The notes under the pieces are model-generated. The model had not been told where the DNA came from and searched no databases. It saw nothing but the letters and a program-made list of their open reading frames with translations. Shown here in pieces: positions 34,257 through 43,224 of a DNA stretch of 64,000 bases (the stretch's first letter is position 1; every line of letters starts with the position of its first letter). The translations under genes were made by a program, and so were the position numbers. This stretch comes from Rossellomorea aquimaris (GTDB lineage Bacteria > Bacillota > Bacilli > Bacillales > Bacillaceae_B), in contig NZ_VTEX01000001.1 of the NCBI RefSeq assembly GCF_008180865.1, positions 1,141,809 to 1,205,808 on the forward strand. The letters are read 5' to 3'.

Positions 34257-35005
34257 AAAAACAACTCCACTCCCTCTACACTGCCCCCGATTGTATCACC
34301 GGACATACCGCCAAACCATTTGATGGATCTAGAATAAACAAAGAAGAATATAGCTAACGTCACCAGGCTGAATAAAGCATAAAAATTAAAGCAATTTAAT
34401 AAGAAGCTGCCGACTCCACCCAGCAATAAACCAGAAACAATCCATATAAGATCATAACCGGTCACATTCTTTCTGAAACCATATCCCATTCCAGACGTCT
34501 GGGCTGCAGGGATAAGGATTATACTCGCCCCCATCACCATTCGACTTAAAAAGGGAATCGACACAAGAATCATACCTATCAAAATAGTGGAATGGGTTTG
34601 AAGGATGGTTTCATAAATAAATAAAAACCGTGAAGAAAGCAATACCACCAGTGACAAAACGCCAAAGGCGCCTACCCTCGGGTCTTTCATTATTTCTAAT
34701 CGCTTTTCCTTATCTCTATAAGAAAAAAAGGCATCACTTGCATCCATATAGCCATCTAAATGAATACCGCCCGTTAATACGATTGGCAATACCCAAATAA
34801 AGAATGATATACCTAAAGGGCTTATGTGCGTAAAAGAATTTAGAAAAACATATCCTCCTACAAGAAACACACCTACAAATAAACCTAACAGTGGAAATGT
34901 CCGGACCATCCACTTCATTTCCCTATTCCCTATTGAAAATTCTTTACAGATCGGCAGAATCGTAAAAAACTGCAGGTTAAGGAGAAAGCTTTTAAATAGG
35001 ATCAT
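34214..35005 (-). CDS. cobS: Adenosylcobinamide-GDP ribazoletransferase (cobalamin synthase)
   Basis: A 263-aa polytopic membrane enzyme starting at the ATG at 35003-35005 that overlaps the cobU stop. Family markers: LNLQFFTILPIC, the GGIHLDGYMDASDAFFS active-site region and EIMKDPRVGAFGVLSLV. It joins adenosylcobinamide-GDP with alpha-ribazole (phosphate) to complete the lower ligand. About six hydrophobic segments are visible. Confidence 0.93.
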   Translation of the reverse strand: MILFKSFLLNLQFFTILPICKEFSIGNREMKWMVRTFPLLGLFVGVFLVGGYVFLNSFTHISPLGISFFIWVLPIVLTGGIHLDGYMDASDAFFSYRDKEKRLEIMKDPRVGAFGVLSLVVLLSSRFLFIYETILQTHSTILIGMILVSIPFLSRMVMGASIILIPAAQTSGMGYGFRKNVTGYDLIWIVSGLLLGGVGSFLLNCFNFYALFSLVTLAIFFFVYSRSIKWFGGMSGDTIGGSVEGVELFLWMTIWLLHVFAMV

Positions 35006-35573
35006 GAGGAAACCGTCCTTCCTCATTCGGACCCCTCTTTTTCACAACTGGGATTCCCACCGTCATTTCAATTGCCACACATGCTTTTTTCACCATTCTT
35101 ATGTGCAATGCACCAAGCCGTTTCTGGAAAGTAAGGATATCCTTTGAATCAATTGGAAGGTCAGAAACCAATTCATTGCTAACCAGGAACAGTACATCAA
35201 CTTTATTTAGCAACTGTACGATAGATTGATAGATTTTCTCTTCTATATATTGACTTTTCTCCTCATTACTATCATACATCTCATTTGTTAAAAGAGTCGT
35301 GAGGCAGTCCAACAGTACAACGGAGTGTTGAGGAATTTGGTTGATTATCCTTTCAATTGAATTGGGACATTCAATCGTCGTCCATTCCACAGCAGACGCT
35401 TGCCGGTCCTGCTGGTGTTTCAAGATTCTTTGCTCCATCTCCCTGTCAGTGTTTACTCCACAAGCAAGATAGACCAATGGAACGTTTGACTTCTTCTTCT
35501 CAATTGCCCATTTTTCAGCAAAAGAGCTTTTGCCGCTTCTAACCCCTCCGGTAATAAAATATAGGGCTCCCAA
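34992..35573 (-). CDS. cobU: Adenosylcobinamide kinase/guanylyltransferase (CobU-like)
   Basis: A 193-aa protein. I place the start at TTG 35571-35573 (MGALYFITGG), seven bases after AGGAGAGGGGG. It has the P-loop GGVRSGKS (9-16), the RILKHQQDRQ segment with the presumed guanylated His53, and LDCLTTLLTNEMY. The usual NEVGxGIVP motif is altered to NELVSDLP, while that motif is kept in the second CobU-like gene downstream. Expected to phosphorylate and guanylylate adenosylcobinamide. Confidence 0.86.
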   Translation of the reverse strand: MGALYFITGGVRSGKSSFAEKWAIEKKKSNVPLVYLACGVNTDREMEQRILKHQQDRQASAVEWTTIECPNSIERIINQIPQHSVVLLDCLTTLLTNEMYDSNEEKSQYIEEKIYQSIVQLLNKVDVLFLVSNELVSDLPIDSKDILTFQKRLGALHIRMVKKACVAIEMTVGIPVVKKRGPNEEGRFPHDPI

Positions 35574-35616
35574 GCCGATTCCCCCTCTCCTCAATTACCT
35601 TTTCATTGAAATGATT

Positions 35617-37077
35617 CTACTCTGTTTGATCCAAATAGCGTTCAATGGCTTTTTTTGTTACCTCATACACACCGCGCCCAATCAACTTCCCTATTGGTGT
35701 AATCGGTCCGGCAAACGGTTCCAGCTCTCCTTGTTGACTTGAGGAGATCAGAATACTGTCGGTCGGTGTCCCGGTTGCAAGTTGACCAGTTCTTCTGTCC
35801 CTCACATTCATGTCATGTAGGGCCCTCACTTTCGCTTCTGTTGAGGTTACAAGGGCTTCTATATATGCTTCATCTGAAAGATTCCCATTTATGAACACCC
35901 ATGTATTAATCGTGCCTGGCCTTAAATCAATATCATATTGATAACTTGTCGAGACATCAATCGCATTCCCGACACCGGCTGTCACTACGACGAATACGGA
36001 ATGCCCCTGAACTTCGAATGATTCGCAAACCATATTATTTAAAGGAAGCGCCGTCATCATGCCTACAGAAAATGAGGGGTCCAGGTCTTTATGAACAAGA
36101 AATTCTTTCATGTCCTCTTGATAATCTGAACAGTCATAATCTGCAGGGACCCTACGATTGATAAAGTGCCTGTACCACCCGATTCCTGCACCAATAATTC
36201 CTGAGGACATGCATTTTAATGGGTAAGGAGCAGAGAAATGTATGTATTCTTCTCTTACGTTTAGGTAGCTTTCATCTAACACAAAGTTCTCTGTCGCACT
36301 CTCCTCAGGAACAATGACCATTTGAGGTTTTGCAACTAAAGGATGAGCTTGTTTCTGAACCTTTGTATGATACACCTCTTCTATATGTTTCTCTTTCAGA
36401 ACCTCTTCCGGGTGATGGAGAAGTTTGGTTCTTCCATTATCTAAGAGAAGTAAGCGATCACAGTATAAACTTGCTAAGTTTAAGTCATGAAAGATTGCGA
36501 TTACCGTTAATTTTTCGTGTATTGTTTGATTTTTAATTAAATCCAACAATGACTTCTGATACGAAAGATCGAGATGATTAGTGGGTTCATCAAGCAACAG
36601 GACCTGTGGCTCTTGAGCGAGAGCCTGGGCAAGGAATACCCTCTGCCGTTCTCCCCCGGACAACTCATGAAGGAAGCGGTCCTGAAAGGAAGTAATGCCC
36701 GTTTGATCCATTACCTTCTCCACGATTTCAGAATCCCGTTCAGTCGTTCCTTTAAAGAAACCTTTTTGGTGAGCATATCTCCCCAGCATAACCGTCTGCC
36801 TCACCTCATAGGAAAAGGATTCTGTCGATATCTGAGGAAGTACCGCTACCTGTGTGGCAAGATCCCTTGAAGAGAAATGATGCAGTTTTTTTCCTTTTAA
36901 CCTTATGCTTCCATCCATTAATGGAAGCAGACCCGTCATGGCTTTTAACAGCGTCGTCTTTCCACTTCCGTTAGGTCCAAGAATCCCAAAGAATTCTCCT
37001 TCCTCTATATGAAAATTCATGTCTTCCACGATTATTTTATCGTTATATCCTACTGTAACACCGTCTACATCTATCAT
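35617..37077 (-). CDS. BtuD-CbiZ fusion: B12 ABC ATPase with adenosylcobinamide amidohydrolase
   Basis: A 486-aa fusion. Residues 1-250 are an ABC ATPase with Walker A GPNGSGKTT, signature LSGGERQRV and Walker B VLLLDEPTNHLD. Residues 285-486 match CbiZ (GVGNAIDVSTSY, RPGTINTWVFING, GTPTDSILIS), which cuts the aminopropanol arm from adenosylcobinamides to give adenosylcobyric acid. Joining the importer ATPase to the remodelling enzyme links uptake and salvage of foreign corrinoids. It overlaps btuC by four bases. Confidence 0.92.
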   Translation of the reverse strand: MIDVDGVTVGYNDKIIVEDMNFHIEEGEFFGILGPNGSGKTTLLKAMTGLLPLMDGSIRLKGKKLHHFSSRDLATQVAVLPQISTESFSYEVRQTVMLGRYAHQKGFFKGTTERDSEIVEKVMDQTGITSFQDRFLHELSGGERQRVFLAQALAQEPQVLLLDEPTNHLDLSYQKSLLDLIKNQTIHEKLTVIAIFHDLNLASLYCDRLLLLDNGRTKLLHHPEEVLKEKHIEEVYHTKVQKQAHPLVAKPQMVIVPEESATENFVLDESYLNVREEYIHFSAPYPLKCMSSGIIGAGIGWYRHFINRRVPADYDCSDYQEDMKEFLVHKDLDPSFSVGMMTALPLNNMVCESFEVQGHSVFVVVTAGVGNAIDVSTSYQYDIDLRPGTINTWVFINGNLSDEAYIEALVTSTEAKVRALHDMNVRDRRTGQLATGTPTDSILISSSQQGELEPFAGPITPIGKLIGRGVYEVTKKAIERYLDQTE

Positions 37078-38132
37078 GATGAAAGCCCTCTTTTCTTCAG
37101 GAGAATATAAGCAAACATCGGGGCACCAATAAGAGCTGTTATCACTCCAATCGGAAGCTCGGTTGGTGCAATGATGGTTCTTGAAATGAGATCAGCCAAT
37201 ACGAGAAAGCCTCCCCCAACAATGATGGACAAAGGAAGTAAGTGTCTATGGTCATGCCCTACGATCCTTCTTAGAAAATGAGGAATTACGAGCCCCACGA
37301 ATCCAATTGTACCTGAAACGGCGACAGCCGCTCCCGTGAGGATACTTCCAGCAATTAAGATGAGGAGTTTTCTCTTTTGTACGGATATCCCGATATGATG
37401 GGCTTGTTCTTCACCAAAGCTCATGCCATTCAGTTCCTTGCCATTGAGAAACAAAACGATCACTCCAATTAAGAAAAAGGGCAATATAATCGTAATGTAA
37501 TCCCACCCTCTCATGGATACACTTCCAAGAAGCCAACCGATGATCTGTCTTAATTCCTCTCCCGTCAGGGCAATCATTAAGGATATAAGGGAACCTAAAA
37601 AAGAGCTGAAAATGATCCCTGTTAATATGATGGTTTCTACCTTCATGGTTCTTTCAACCTTCTGTGCAAACCATAATACGAGGAACACGGTTATAATCGA
37701 ACAAAGAATACTGAGAAAGGGAAGCGTAAACTTCCCGATGAACGGAATGCTCCAATTAAAGAACAACGTAATAACAGCACCGACCGATGCTCCTGAAGAC
37801 ACACCCAATGTATATGGATCAGCAAGCGGGTTGCGCAATAGTCCTTGAAAGGAAGCTCCTGCAATTGCTAAGGAACTTCCAACCAATAATGCCAATAATA
37901 CTCTGGGCAATCTTATGGCATACACTATATTTGCAAACATTGGATCAATTTCTTCCGGTAAAGGGTATCCAAACCATTTAGCTCCAACGATGAACAGAAT
38001 ATCCTTTGGCGGGACAGAGACGGTTCCAATCGAAATACCGGCGAGAATTGCGAATAGTAAAAACGTTACAGCCAACCCGTATGTTATCCATATTTTATTC
38101 TGCAAATAACTCCGGATAGATTGACTTTGCAA
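37074..38132 (-). CDS. btuC: B12/corrinoid ABC transporter permease (BtuC-like)
   Basis: A 352-aa FecCD/BtuC-family permease with about ten membrane helices. Markers: RLPRVLLALLVGSSLAIAGASFQGLLRNPLADPYTLG near residues 73-109 and GFVGLVIPHFLRRIVGHDHR before the last helices, the loop that contacts the ATPase. The start is probably the TTG at 38130-38132 preceded by AGAGGAAA and overlapping btuF; a TTG nine codons later cannot be excluded. Confidence 0.93.
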   Translation of the reverse strand: MQSQSIRSYLQNKIWITYGLAVTFLLFAILAGISIGTVSVPPKDILFIVGAKWFGYPLPEEIDPMFANIVYAIRLPRVLLALLVGSSLAIAGASFQGLLRNPLADPYTLGVSSGASVGAVITLFFNWSIPFIGKFTLPFLSILCSIITVFLVLWFAQKVERTMKVETIILTGIIFSSFLGSLISLMIALTGEELRQIIGWLLGSVSMRGWDYITIILPFFLIGVIVLFLNGKELNGMSFGEEQAHHIGISVQKRKLLILIAGSILTGAAVAVSGTIGFVGLVIPHFLRRIVGHDHRHLLPLSIIVGGGFLVLADLISRTIIAPTELPIGVITALIGAPMFAYILLKKRGLSS

Positions 38133-39060
38133 TTTCCTCTACTCCTTCAACTAATCTCGGACCAGTACGTGTGACCAGATCTGAATGAACATCATGGACA
38201 TCTTCATTTTTTACAGCAGTTACATCTTTCCAACCTTCTCGGCCCATCACTTGTTCTTTAGGATTTTCACTATAAAAACCATAGGTTGTAATGATGACGT
38301 CAGGATTTGAAGCGATGACCGCTTCTTGATTTACTTGGACCCATCCCTTCTGATCACTCATCACATTTTCGGCATTTACTAGTGAAAGCATTTGATCAAT
38401 AAAAGTATTTTTTCCTGTCGAATATATGTCAGGGGAAGGTGAAACCTCTACATACACTTTTTTCTTTTCAGATACACCACTGACTTTTTCCTTAATGGAT
38501 TCAAGATCCGCTTTCATCTCAGAAATGACAGACTCAGCTTCATCTTTCTTGCCTACCAATGTGCCGATGTTTTCCATCGTGGTGTACACTTCCTCAAAGC
38601 TATTGGCATCACGTACGATATAGACCTTTACCCCTGCACCTCGAAGCTGTTCTAACCCTTCTTCCGCCGACACAGCAGTGGACTCATGAGCAAGAACCAA
38701 ATCCGGATTCAGACCGATGATCTTCTCAACGTTAAATTCCATTCCACCTATTTTTTCTTTCTCCGCCGCTTCTTTTGGATAATTATCAAAATCTGAAACA
38801 CCTACGATTTCCTTATTCAACCCTAACTCGAATAAGATTTCTGTGTTGCTCGGAATCAATGAAACAATATGCTTAGGTTGCTCATCCAGCGTGACTTTAT
38901 TATTCAAGGCGTCGTTTACTGACAAAGGAAAAGCAGATTGCCCCTGGCTGACTTCCCCGCTATCTTTATTCTTTTCAACATTTTCATTGTCAGTACCGCA
39001 AGCTGAAAGGAGTCCTAGAGATACTATTAGAGCAAGAATGATTTTGAATGTGTGTTTCAT
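38095..39060 (-). CDS. btuF: Corrinoid-binding lipoprotein (BtuF-like)
   Basis: A 321-aa lipoprotein with a type II signal peptide and lipobox LLSACG (modified Cys at residue 21). The ATG at 39058-39060 follows AGGAGG. The body is a helical-backbone substrate-binding protein: HIVSLIPSNTEILFELGL, VGVSDFDNYP and LNPDLVLAHES, then KKVYVEVSP and NPDVIITTYG. It is the first gene after the cobalamin riboswitch and captures B12 or cobinamide for BtuC/BtuD. Confidence 0.92.
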   Translation of the reverse strand: MKHTFKIILALIVSLGLLSACGTDNENVEKNKDSGEVSQGQSAFPLSVNDALNNKVTLDEQPKHIVSLIPSNTEILFELGLNKEIVGVSDFDNYPKEAAEKEKIGGMEFNVEKIIGLNPDLVLAHESTAVSAEEGLEQLRGAGVKVYIVRDANSFEEVYTTMENIGTLVGKKDEAESVISEMKADLESIKEKVSGVSEKKKVYVEVSPSPDIYSTGKNTFIDQMLSLVNAENVMSDQKGWVQVNQEAVIASNPDVIITTYGFYSENPKEQVMGREGWKDVTAVKNEDVHDVHSDLVTRTGPRLVEGVEEIAKSIYPELFAE

Positions 39061-39094
39061 ACGTTTTCCTCCTGTAGATGAACTTATTCCCAGA

Positions 39095-39126
39095 CAAAAA
39101 AACATCTCCAGTGGGACTAGAGATGC
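39095..39126 (-). terminator. Riboswitch-controlled terminator before btuF
   Basis: CATCTC / GAGATG stem with a short loop and T7-T8 on the minus strand, between the cobalamin aptamer and the btuF ribosome binding site. It implies transcriptional attenuation by B12. Confidence 0.82.
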
Positions 39127-39205
39127 TGTGTAAGATGCATAAAAGGCTTTAAACCGTTAAACATGCACATTACACCTTTCTATCCGCGTAGATTTGGTGC
39201 GAAAG

Positions 39206-39380
39206 AAATCAGGCAGGTCTCCTGGCTCATGGTCATTGTTTGCTGCACCTTCCCATACCCATTGGTACAGTGGCATTCATACAGCTCACTTCCATTTACA
39301 GTGGCGGGACCGCGTTGGAATTACACCAACTTCCCTATTATGAAGCAAAGAAGTATCGTCACTTCCGCTTCACCTGATCT
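39206..39380 (-). ncRNA. Cobalamin riboswitch aptamer
   Basis: On the minus strand the B12 box reads GAGCCAGGAGACCTGCC (around 39209-39227). Upstream are the conserved segments GGTGTAATTCCAACGCGGTC and CCGCCACTGTAA and GGGAAGG. P1 forms from ATCAGG (39374-39379) and CCTGAT (39208-39213). Followed by an intrinsic terminator and the ten-gene salvage operon. Confidence 0.93.
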
Positions 39381-39609
39381 CATGTCGTATGTAATTATTC
39401 CGTTCAACAGAATTATACACAAGATTCTATGGTTAGTGAATGAAATTTGATAAACTTTGCTGAAAATAGCAGGAATCTCTCTTTTCGAAACAATCCAGGT
39501 GCAAACTTCGAGCTAATAGATTGTCCCCTCCATTATTTCGTGATAAAATCTGTTTCAAGCAATCGCTTTACTGCTTTAGAGGAGCACATATGGTACAGGA
39601 GGTTCAGCA

Positions 39610-40140
39610 ATGAAAGAAAAAAGAGAAATCGCTACCTTTGCTGGTGGTTGTTTTTGGTGCATGGTAAAGCCATTTGATGAATTACCGGGAATTATTGATG
39701 TCGTATCGGGTTATTCAGGAGGCCACCTTGAAAACCCAACATATCAAGATATAAAAGCAGGAAATAGTGGACATTACGAAGCTGTTCAAATCACATTTAA
39801 TCCTGATTTATTCCCTTATGAAAGATTATTAGAGCTATACTGGCCTCAGATTGATCCAACGGATGATGGAGGACAATTCCATGACCGCGGCAATCAGTAC
39901 CGGACAGCTATTTTTTATCATAATGAACACCAAAAACAATTAGCTGAAAACACAAAGAACGAAATAGTAGACAGTGGACGATTCAAGAAGCCTATCGTCA
40001 CAAACATCCTTCCTGCTTCCACTTTCTATCCGGCAGAAGAATACCATCAAAAATTCTACAAGAAAAATCCAGATGAATATAAACAAGACCGGGCAAAATC
40101 AGGTCGCGATGAATTTATAGATAATCATTGGAAGAACTAA
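39610..40140 (+). CDS. msrA: Peptide-methionine (S)-S-oxide reductase
   Basis: A 176-aa MsrA that repairs oxidised methionine. It has the catalytic-Cys motif GGCFWC at residues 13-18, VVSGYSGG, GHYEAVQ and QIDPTDDGGQFHDRGNQYRTAIF, then PAEEYHQKFY. CAGGAGG precedes the ATG. It is monocistronic apart from a tiny downstream frame whose ribosome binding site is inside the msrA terminator. Divergent from the B12 operon. Confidence 0.95.
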   Translation: MKEKREIATFAGGCFWCMVKPFDELPGIIDVVSGYSGGHLENPTYQDIKAGNSGHYEAVQITFNPDLFPYERLLELYWPQIDPTDDGGQFHDRGNQYRTAIFYHNEHQKQLAENTKNEIVDSGRFKKPIVTNILPASTFYPAEEYHQKFYKKNPDEYKQDRAKSGRDEFIDNHWKN

Positions 40141-40153
40141 ATAGTGGGATGAA

Positions 40154-40195
40154 AAAAACTCCTTTCGCCAAACTAATGGCAGGAAGGAGTTTTTG
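40154..40195 (+). terminator. Terminator of msrA that contains a downstream Shine-Dalgarno site
   Basis: AAACTCCTT (left) pairs with AAGGAGTTT (right), with GCCA/TGGC extending the top of the stem, followed by TTTT. The right arm AAGGAG (40184-40189) is also the ribosome binding site of the small frame starting at 40197. Confidence 0.8.
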
Positions 40196-40196
40196 T

Positions 40197-40355
40197 ATGA
40201 AGAAAAATGAGAAAAATACAGAAGACAATGAGCAGGTTATCGGGTTTGAAGGCCCAGGGAAAGTCGTCAATTTCTTTGACCCCTATCCTGATGAAGATGA
40301 AAAGAATGTAAATAACTCGGATACAGTAGATAATCATCCTTCAGAAAAACAGTAA
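40197..40355 (+). CDS. Small acidic hypothetical protein (52 aa)
   Basis: A 52-residue frame, MKKNEKNTED to HPSEKQ, rich in Asp, Glu and Asn, with a central IGFEGPGKVVNFFDPYPDE. AAGGAG lies seven bases before the ATG but is buried in the msrA terminator stem. A terminator follows directly. The composition looks coding and the flanking signals are well placed, but I recognise no family. An alternative is that it is only accessible when transcripts read through the terminator. Confidence 0.5.
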   Translation: MKKNEKNTEDNEQVIGFEGPGKVVNFFDPYPDEDEKNVNNSDTVDNHPSEKQ

Positions 40356-40361
40356 GAATAT

Positions 40362-40399
40362 AAAAGGTGAAGATTATATAAATGTAACCTTCACCTTTT
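40362..40399. terminator. Bidirectional terminator before crtP
   Basis: AAAAGGTGAA / TTCACCTTTT arms around a 17-base loop, between convergent genes. Confidence 0.8.
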
Positions 40400-40403
40400 C
40401 ATA

Positions 40404-41909
40404 TTATCCAATGAAACGATTCACTTTCACTTGCTCATTAATGATTAATTCCGCTGTCAATTGTCCTGAAAGTGCAACCATTGGCACACCTCCACCTGGA
40501 TGGGTGGAACCTCCCACAAAGTACATATTAGAGAGCACTCTGCTCTTATTCGGAATCTTGAAGCCTCCATTAAGCTTTCGGTCTGTGACAGTACCATAGA
40601 TTGAACCACCATTCGCCCCATAAAGGGTTTGAAGGTCGTTAGGAGTGAAGGTATATTCGTATTCAATATGGTCCCTTAGATTGGATACGCCCATTTTCTC
40701 CAGCTTATCCAGCACTTTGAGTCGATAAAATTCTTTGTATTGAGTCCAATCCTCCCCCTCTTTTAATGGTGGTACGTGTGTCAACACAAACAGGTTTTCT
40801 TTTCCTTCAGGAGCCTGTGTGGGATCCGACTTCGACGAGATACCAATATAAATCGTCGGATCATCAGCCAGCTGAATCTCATCGAAGATTTGCTTGAATT
40901 CTTTTTTAGGGTCCTTACTGAAAAAGAAGTTATGGTGAGCAAGATGATCATATTTACGATCCACCCCGAGGAGCAGAACCAATCCTGAAACCGTAGGGGC
41001 ATACTTGCTTAGTTCCTCGACTTCCTTAGCAGACTCATGATGATCAGCCAATAGGGATTTGTAGCAAGGGATCGCCTCTAAATTCGATACCACGATGTCC
41101 GCCATCAGCTCTTCCCCTATTTTCGTCCGTATTCCTTCAGCACGGCTGCCAGTGGTAAGAATATCCTCAACTTCACAATTTAAGCGAATCTCTACATCGA
41201 GTTCCTCCAACACCTTGGCCATTGCCTCTGCAATTTTATACATTCCGCCTTTTACGTAATGGACTCCCAGCCCCAACTGAACATGTGTAAGCTGTGACAT
41301 GATGGCTGGTGCATGGTAAGGTGACGAACCGACGTACATGATCAGGAAATTAAACAGCTGCTGCAAATGCTTGTCTTTAATGAATTTACGATTTGCAGCA
41401 TCCATGGATTTCATCGGATCCATTTGCAGTAATTCTTTGACCGGATGCATCGTGCGTAGGTCCTGCAAGCCATTGATGCTCTTTTTATAGAAGCTTTTCA
41501 TTGTGAGCTCATACATCTTTCCACAGTAGCTTAAATAGTTAAAGAAATTATTCGCATCCTCCGTGGATGTCTTTTTCATTTCTTCTAACATTGTTGGAAG
41601 ATCCGAAGATACATCCAGGACCTTTCCGTCTTCAAAAAATGTCCTCCAGCCCGGTTCCACTCTGATAATATCCACATAATCATTCAGATCACGGCTTGCA
41701 TGAGCAAAAACTTTTTCCAGAACCCACGGCATCGTAAGGATCGATGGGCCTGTATCGAAAGAAAAGCCTTTTCCTACTCTTTTGTTTAATTTTCCGCCAA
41801 GTCTTTCCCCTTTTTCAACAATGGTCACGTTAAATCCTTCTGATGCAAGACGGATCGCTGTTGACATACCTCCTAATCCGCCACCTACTACTATCACTTT
41901 CTTCTTCAT
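40404..41909 (-). CDS. crtP: C30 carotenoid oxygenase/desaturase (CrtP/CrtNb-like)
   Basis: A 501-aa FAD enzyme of the phytoene-desaturase superfamily. It has the N-terminal dinucleotide fold VIVVGGGLGGMSTAIRLA, FDTGPSILTMP, YVGSSPYHAPA, LAHHNFFF and the C-terminal GGSTHPGGGVPM. These segments are closer to staphylococcal CrtP (diaponeurosporene oxidase) than to CrtN desaturase, as judged from memory of both. It is divergent from crtQ and crtO. The early steps (crtM, crtN) are not in this window. Confidence 0.82.
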   Translation of the reverse strand: MKKKVIVVGGGLGGMSTAIRLASEGFNVTIVEKGERLGGKLNKRVGKGFSFDTGPSILTMPWVLEKVFAHASRDLNDYVDIIRVEPGWRTFFEDGKVLDVSSDLPTMLEEMKKTSTEDANNFFNYLSYCGKMYELTMKSFYKKSINGLQDLRTMHPVKELLQMDPMKSMDAANRKFIKDKHLQQLFNFLIMYVGSSPYHAPAIMSQLTHVQLGLGVHYVKGGMYKIAEAMAKVLEELDVEIRLNCEVEDILTTGSRAEGIRTKIGEELMADIVVSNLEAIPCYKSLLADHHESAKEVEELSKYAPTVSGLVLLLGVDRKYDHLAHHNFFFSKDPKKEFKQIFDEIQLADDPTIYIGISSKSDPTQAPEGKENLFVLTHVPPLKEGEDWTQYKEFYRLKVLDKLEKMGVSNLRDHIEYEYTFTPNDLQTLYGANGGSIYGTVTDRKLNGGFKIPNKSRVLSNMYFVGGSTHPGGGVPMVALSGQLTAELIINEQVKVNRFIG

Positions 41910-42055
41910 CTCATTTCCTCCTTACGAGAAAGATCGTTGTCTACTGAATCGCTTATTCAGCTTTCCATTGTGCCCATTTTGATTGACTTCAAACAAATTT
42001 GACATGAATTTACACACACAAAACAACCAATCCATTTAAAAAAAGGTATCACCTT

Positions 42056-42070
42056 TAACCAAAATGGTTA
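42056..42070. promoter_or_regulatory. Inverted repeat in the crtP-crtQ divergent promoter region
   Basis: TAACC-AAAAT-GGTTA is a perfect 5-5-5 palindrome, with a second small repeat (AAAGGTATCACCTTT) immediately upstream, in the region between the two divergent carotenoid genes. Confidence 0.35.
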
Positions 42071-42108
42071 AAATGTCGATAAAAACCAAAAGATCAGAAG
42101 GTGAAAAA

Positions 42109-43224
42109 ATGTATATTTGGTTAGGGTCTATTATTCTTACCGTTTTCCTTTTTACTAGAATCCCTACAGTCAAAAAGTCCATTCATGTAAGGAATAGCTT
42201 TCTCGTAAAAAAATGCTCCATCATCATTCCTGCCAGAAATGAAGAACTGACAATTGGAAATCTATTATCGAGTATTCAGAAGCAATTTATTCAGCCGTTT
42301 GAAGTGATCGTGGTAAATGATGGATCGAAGGATCGTACGAAGGCGATAGCTGAAGAGTTCGGTGCAACAGTGGTGGATACTCCCCCTCTTCCAAATGGAT
42401 GGAACGGAAAATCTTGGGCTTGTTGGAATGGTGCGGAAGCATCCAAGGGAGAATTCTTACTGTTTGTGGACTCAGATACATGGTTCGAGCAAGCAGGACT
42501 TCTAAGAATTTGCGAGACTTATCAACAACAGCAATGTCAAGGAGTTCTGAGCATTCATCCCTTTCATAAGATGAATAGTGGATATGAGACTTTATCCATG
42601 ATGTTTCATTTAATCGTATTCGCCTCAACGAGTGTCACTCATCTCCTATCCGGGCTGGTCAGACCTTCGGGTGGGTTTGGTCAGTGCTTCCTGTGTACAA
42701 GAGATGTATATCAGCGAATTGGTGGGCACGAAGCAATCAAAGGAGATATGGTGGAGAATTTTGCTTTAAGTCAACGTGCAAAAAAATGTGGAGAATTAGT
42801 AGTAGCAGCGAGCGGAAGCAATGCCATATCCATGAGAATGTATGGGAACGGATTGAGTGAGTTATTCTACGGGTGGTCGAAGAGTTTCGCTTCCGGGGCA
42901 AAATCGACAAACATCATCCTCTTGGTACTATCTTCTTTGTGGATTACCTCACTCGCTTCTTTTGTCATTCATTCGCCGGTAATGGTATGGACAGATCCAT
43001 ATATTTATATGATTCAATACTTTTCTTTAAGTATTTACTTGTATCTCATTCTTAGCAGGATTGGAAATTTCACCATTATTGAGACGCTTTTATTTCCAGT
43101 CCATATTCTATTCTTCGTGATGACATTCTCCCACTCGGTGTTTACAACATTTTTGACGAAAAACACAAAGTGGAAGGATCGATACATTTATTTAGAGAAA
43201 GGAAAGGATGAAAAGATGAAATGA
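42109..43224 (+). CDS. crtQ: Carotenoid glycosyltransferase (CrtQ-like)
   Basis: A 371-aa GT2 glycosyltransferase starting at the ATG at 42109, preceded by AGAAGGTG. An N-terminal membrane helix (residues 1-18) precedes the catalytic domain: CSIIIPARNEELTIGNLL, VVNDGSKDRT, LLFVDSDTWFE and the acceptor motif around GGHEAIKGDMVENFAL. Two to three C-terminal helices follow. It resembles CrtQ, which glucosylates diaponeurosporenoic acid in staphyloxanthin-type pathways. It overlaps crtO by four bases. Confidence 0.85.
   Translation: MYIWLGSIILTVFLFTRIPTVKKSIHVRNSFLVKKCSIIIPARNEELTIGNLLSSIQKQFIQPFEVIVVNDGSKDRTKAIAEEFGATVVDTPPLPNGWNGKSWACWNGAEASKGEFLLFVDSDTWFEQAGLLRICETYQQQQCQGVLSIHPFHKMNSGYETLSMMFHLIVFASTSVTHLLSGLVRPSGGFGQCFLCTRDVYQRIGGHEAIKGDMVENFALSQRAKKCGELVVAASGSNAISMRMYGNGLSELFYGWSKSFASGAKSTNIILLVLSSLWITSLASFVIHSPVMVWTDPYIYMIQYFSLSIYLYLILSRIGNFTIIETLLFPVHILFFVMTFSHSVFTTFLTKNTKWKDRYIYLEKGKDEKMK

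Noticed and set aside
39163..39450. Plus-strand open frame across the B12 riboswitch
   Set aside because: The region is explained by the minus-strand aptamer; the frame has no ribosome binding site and no recognisable product.
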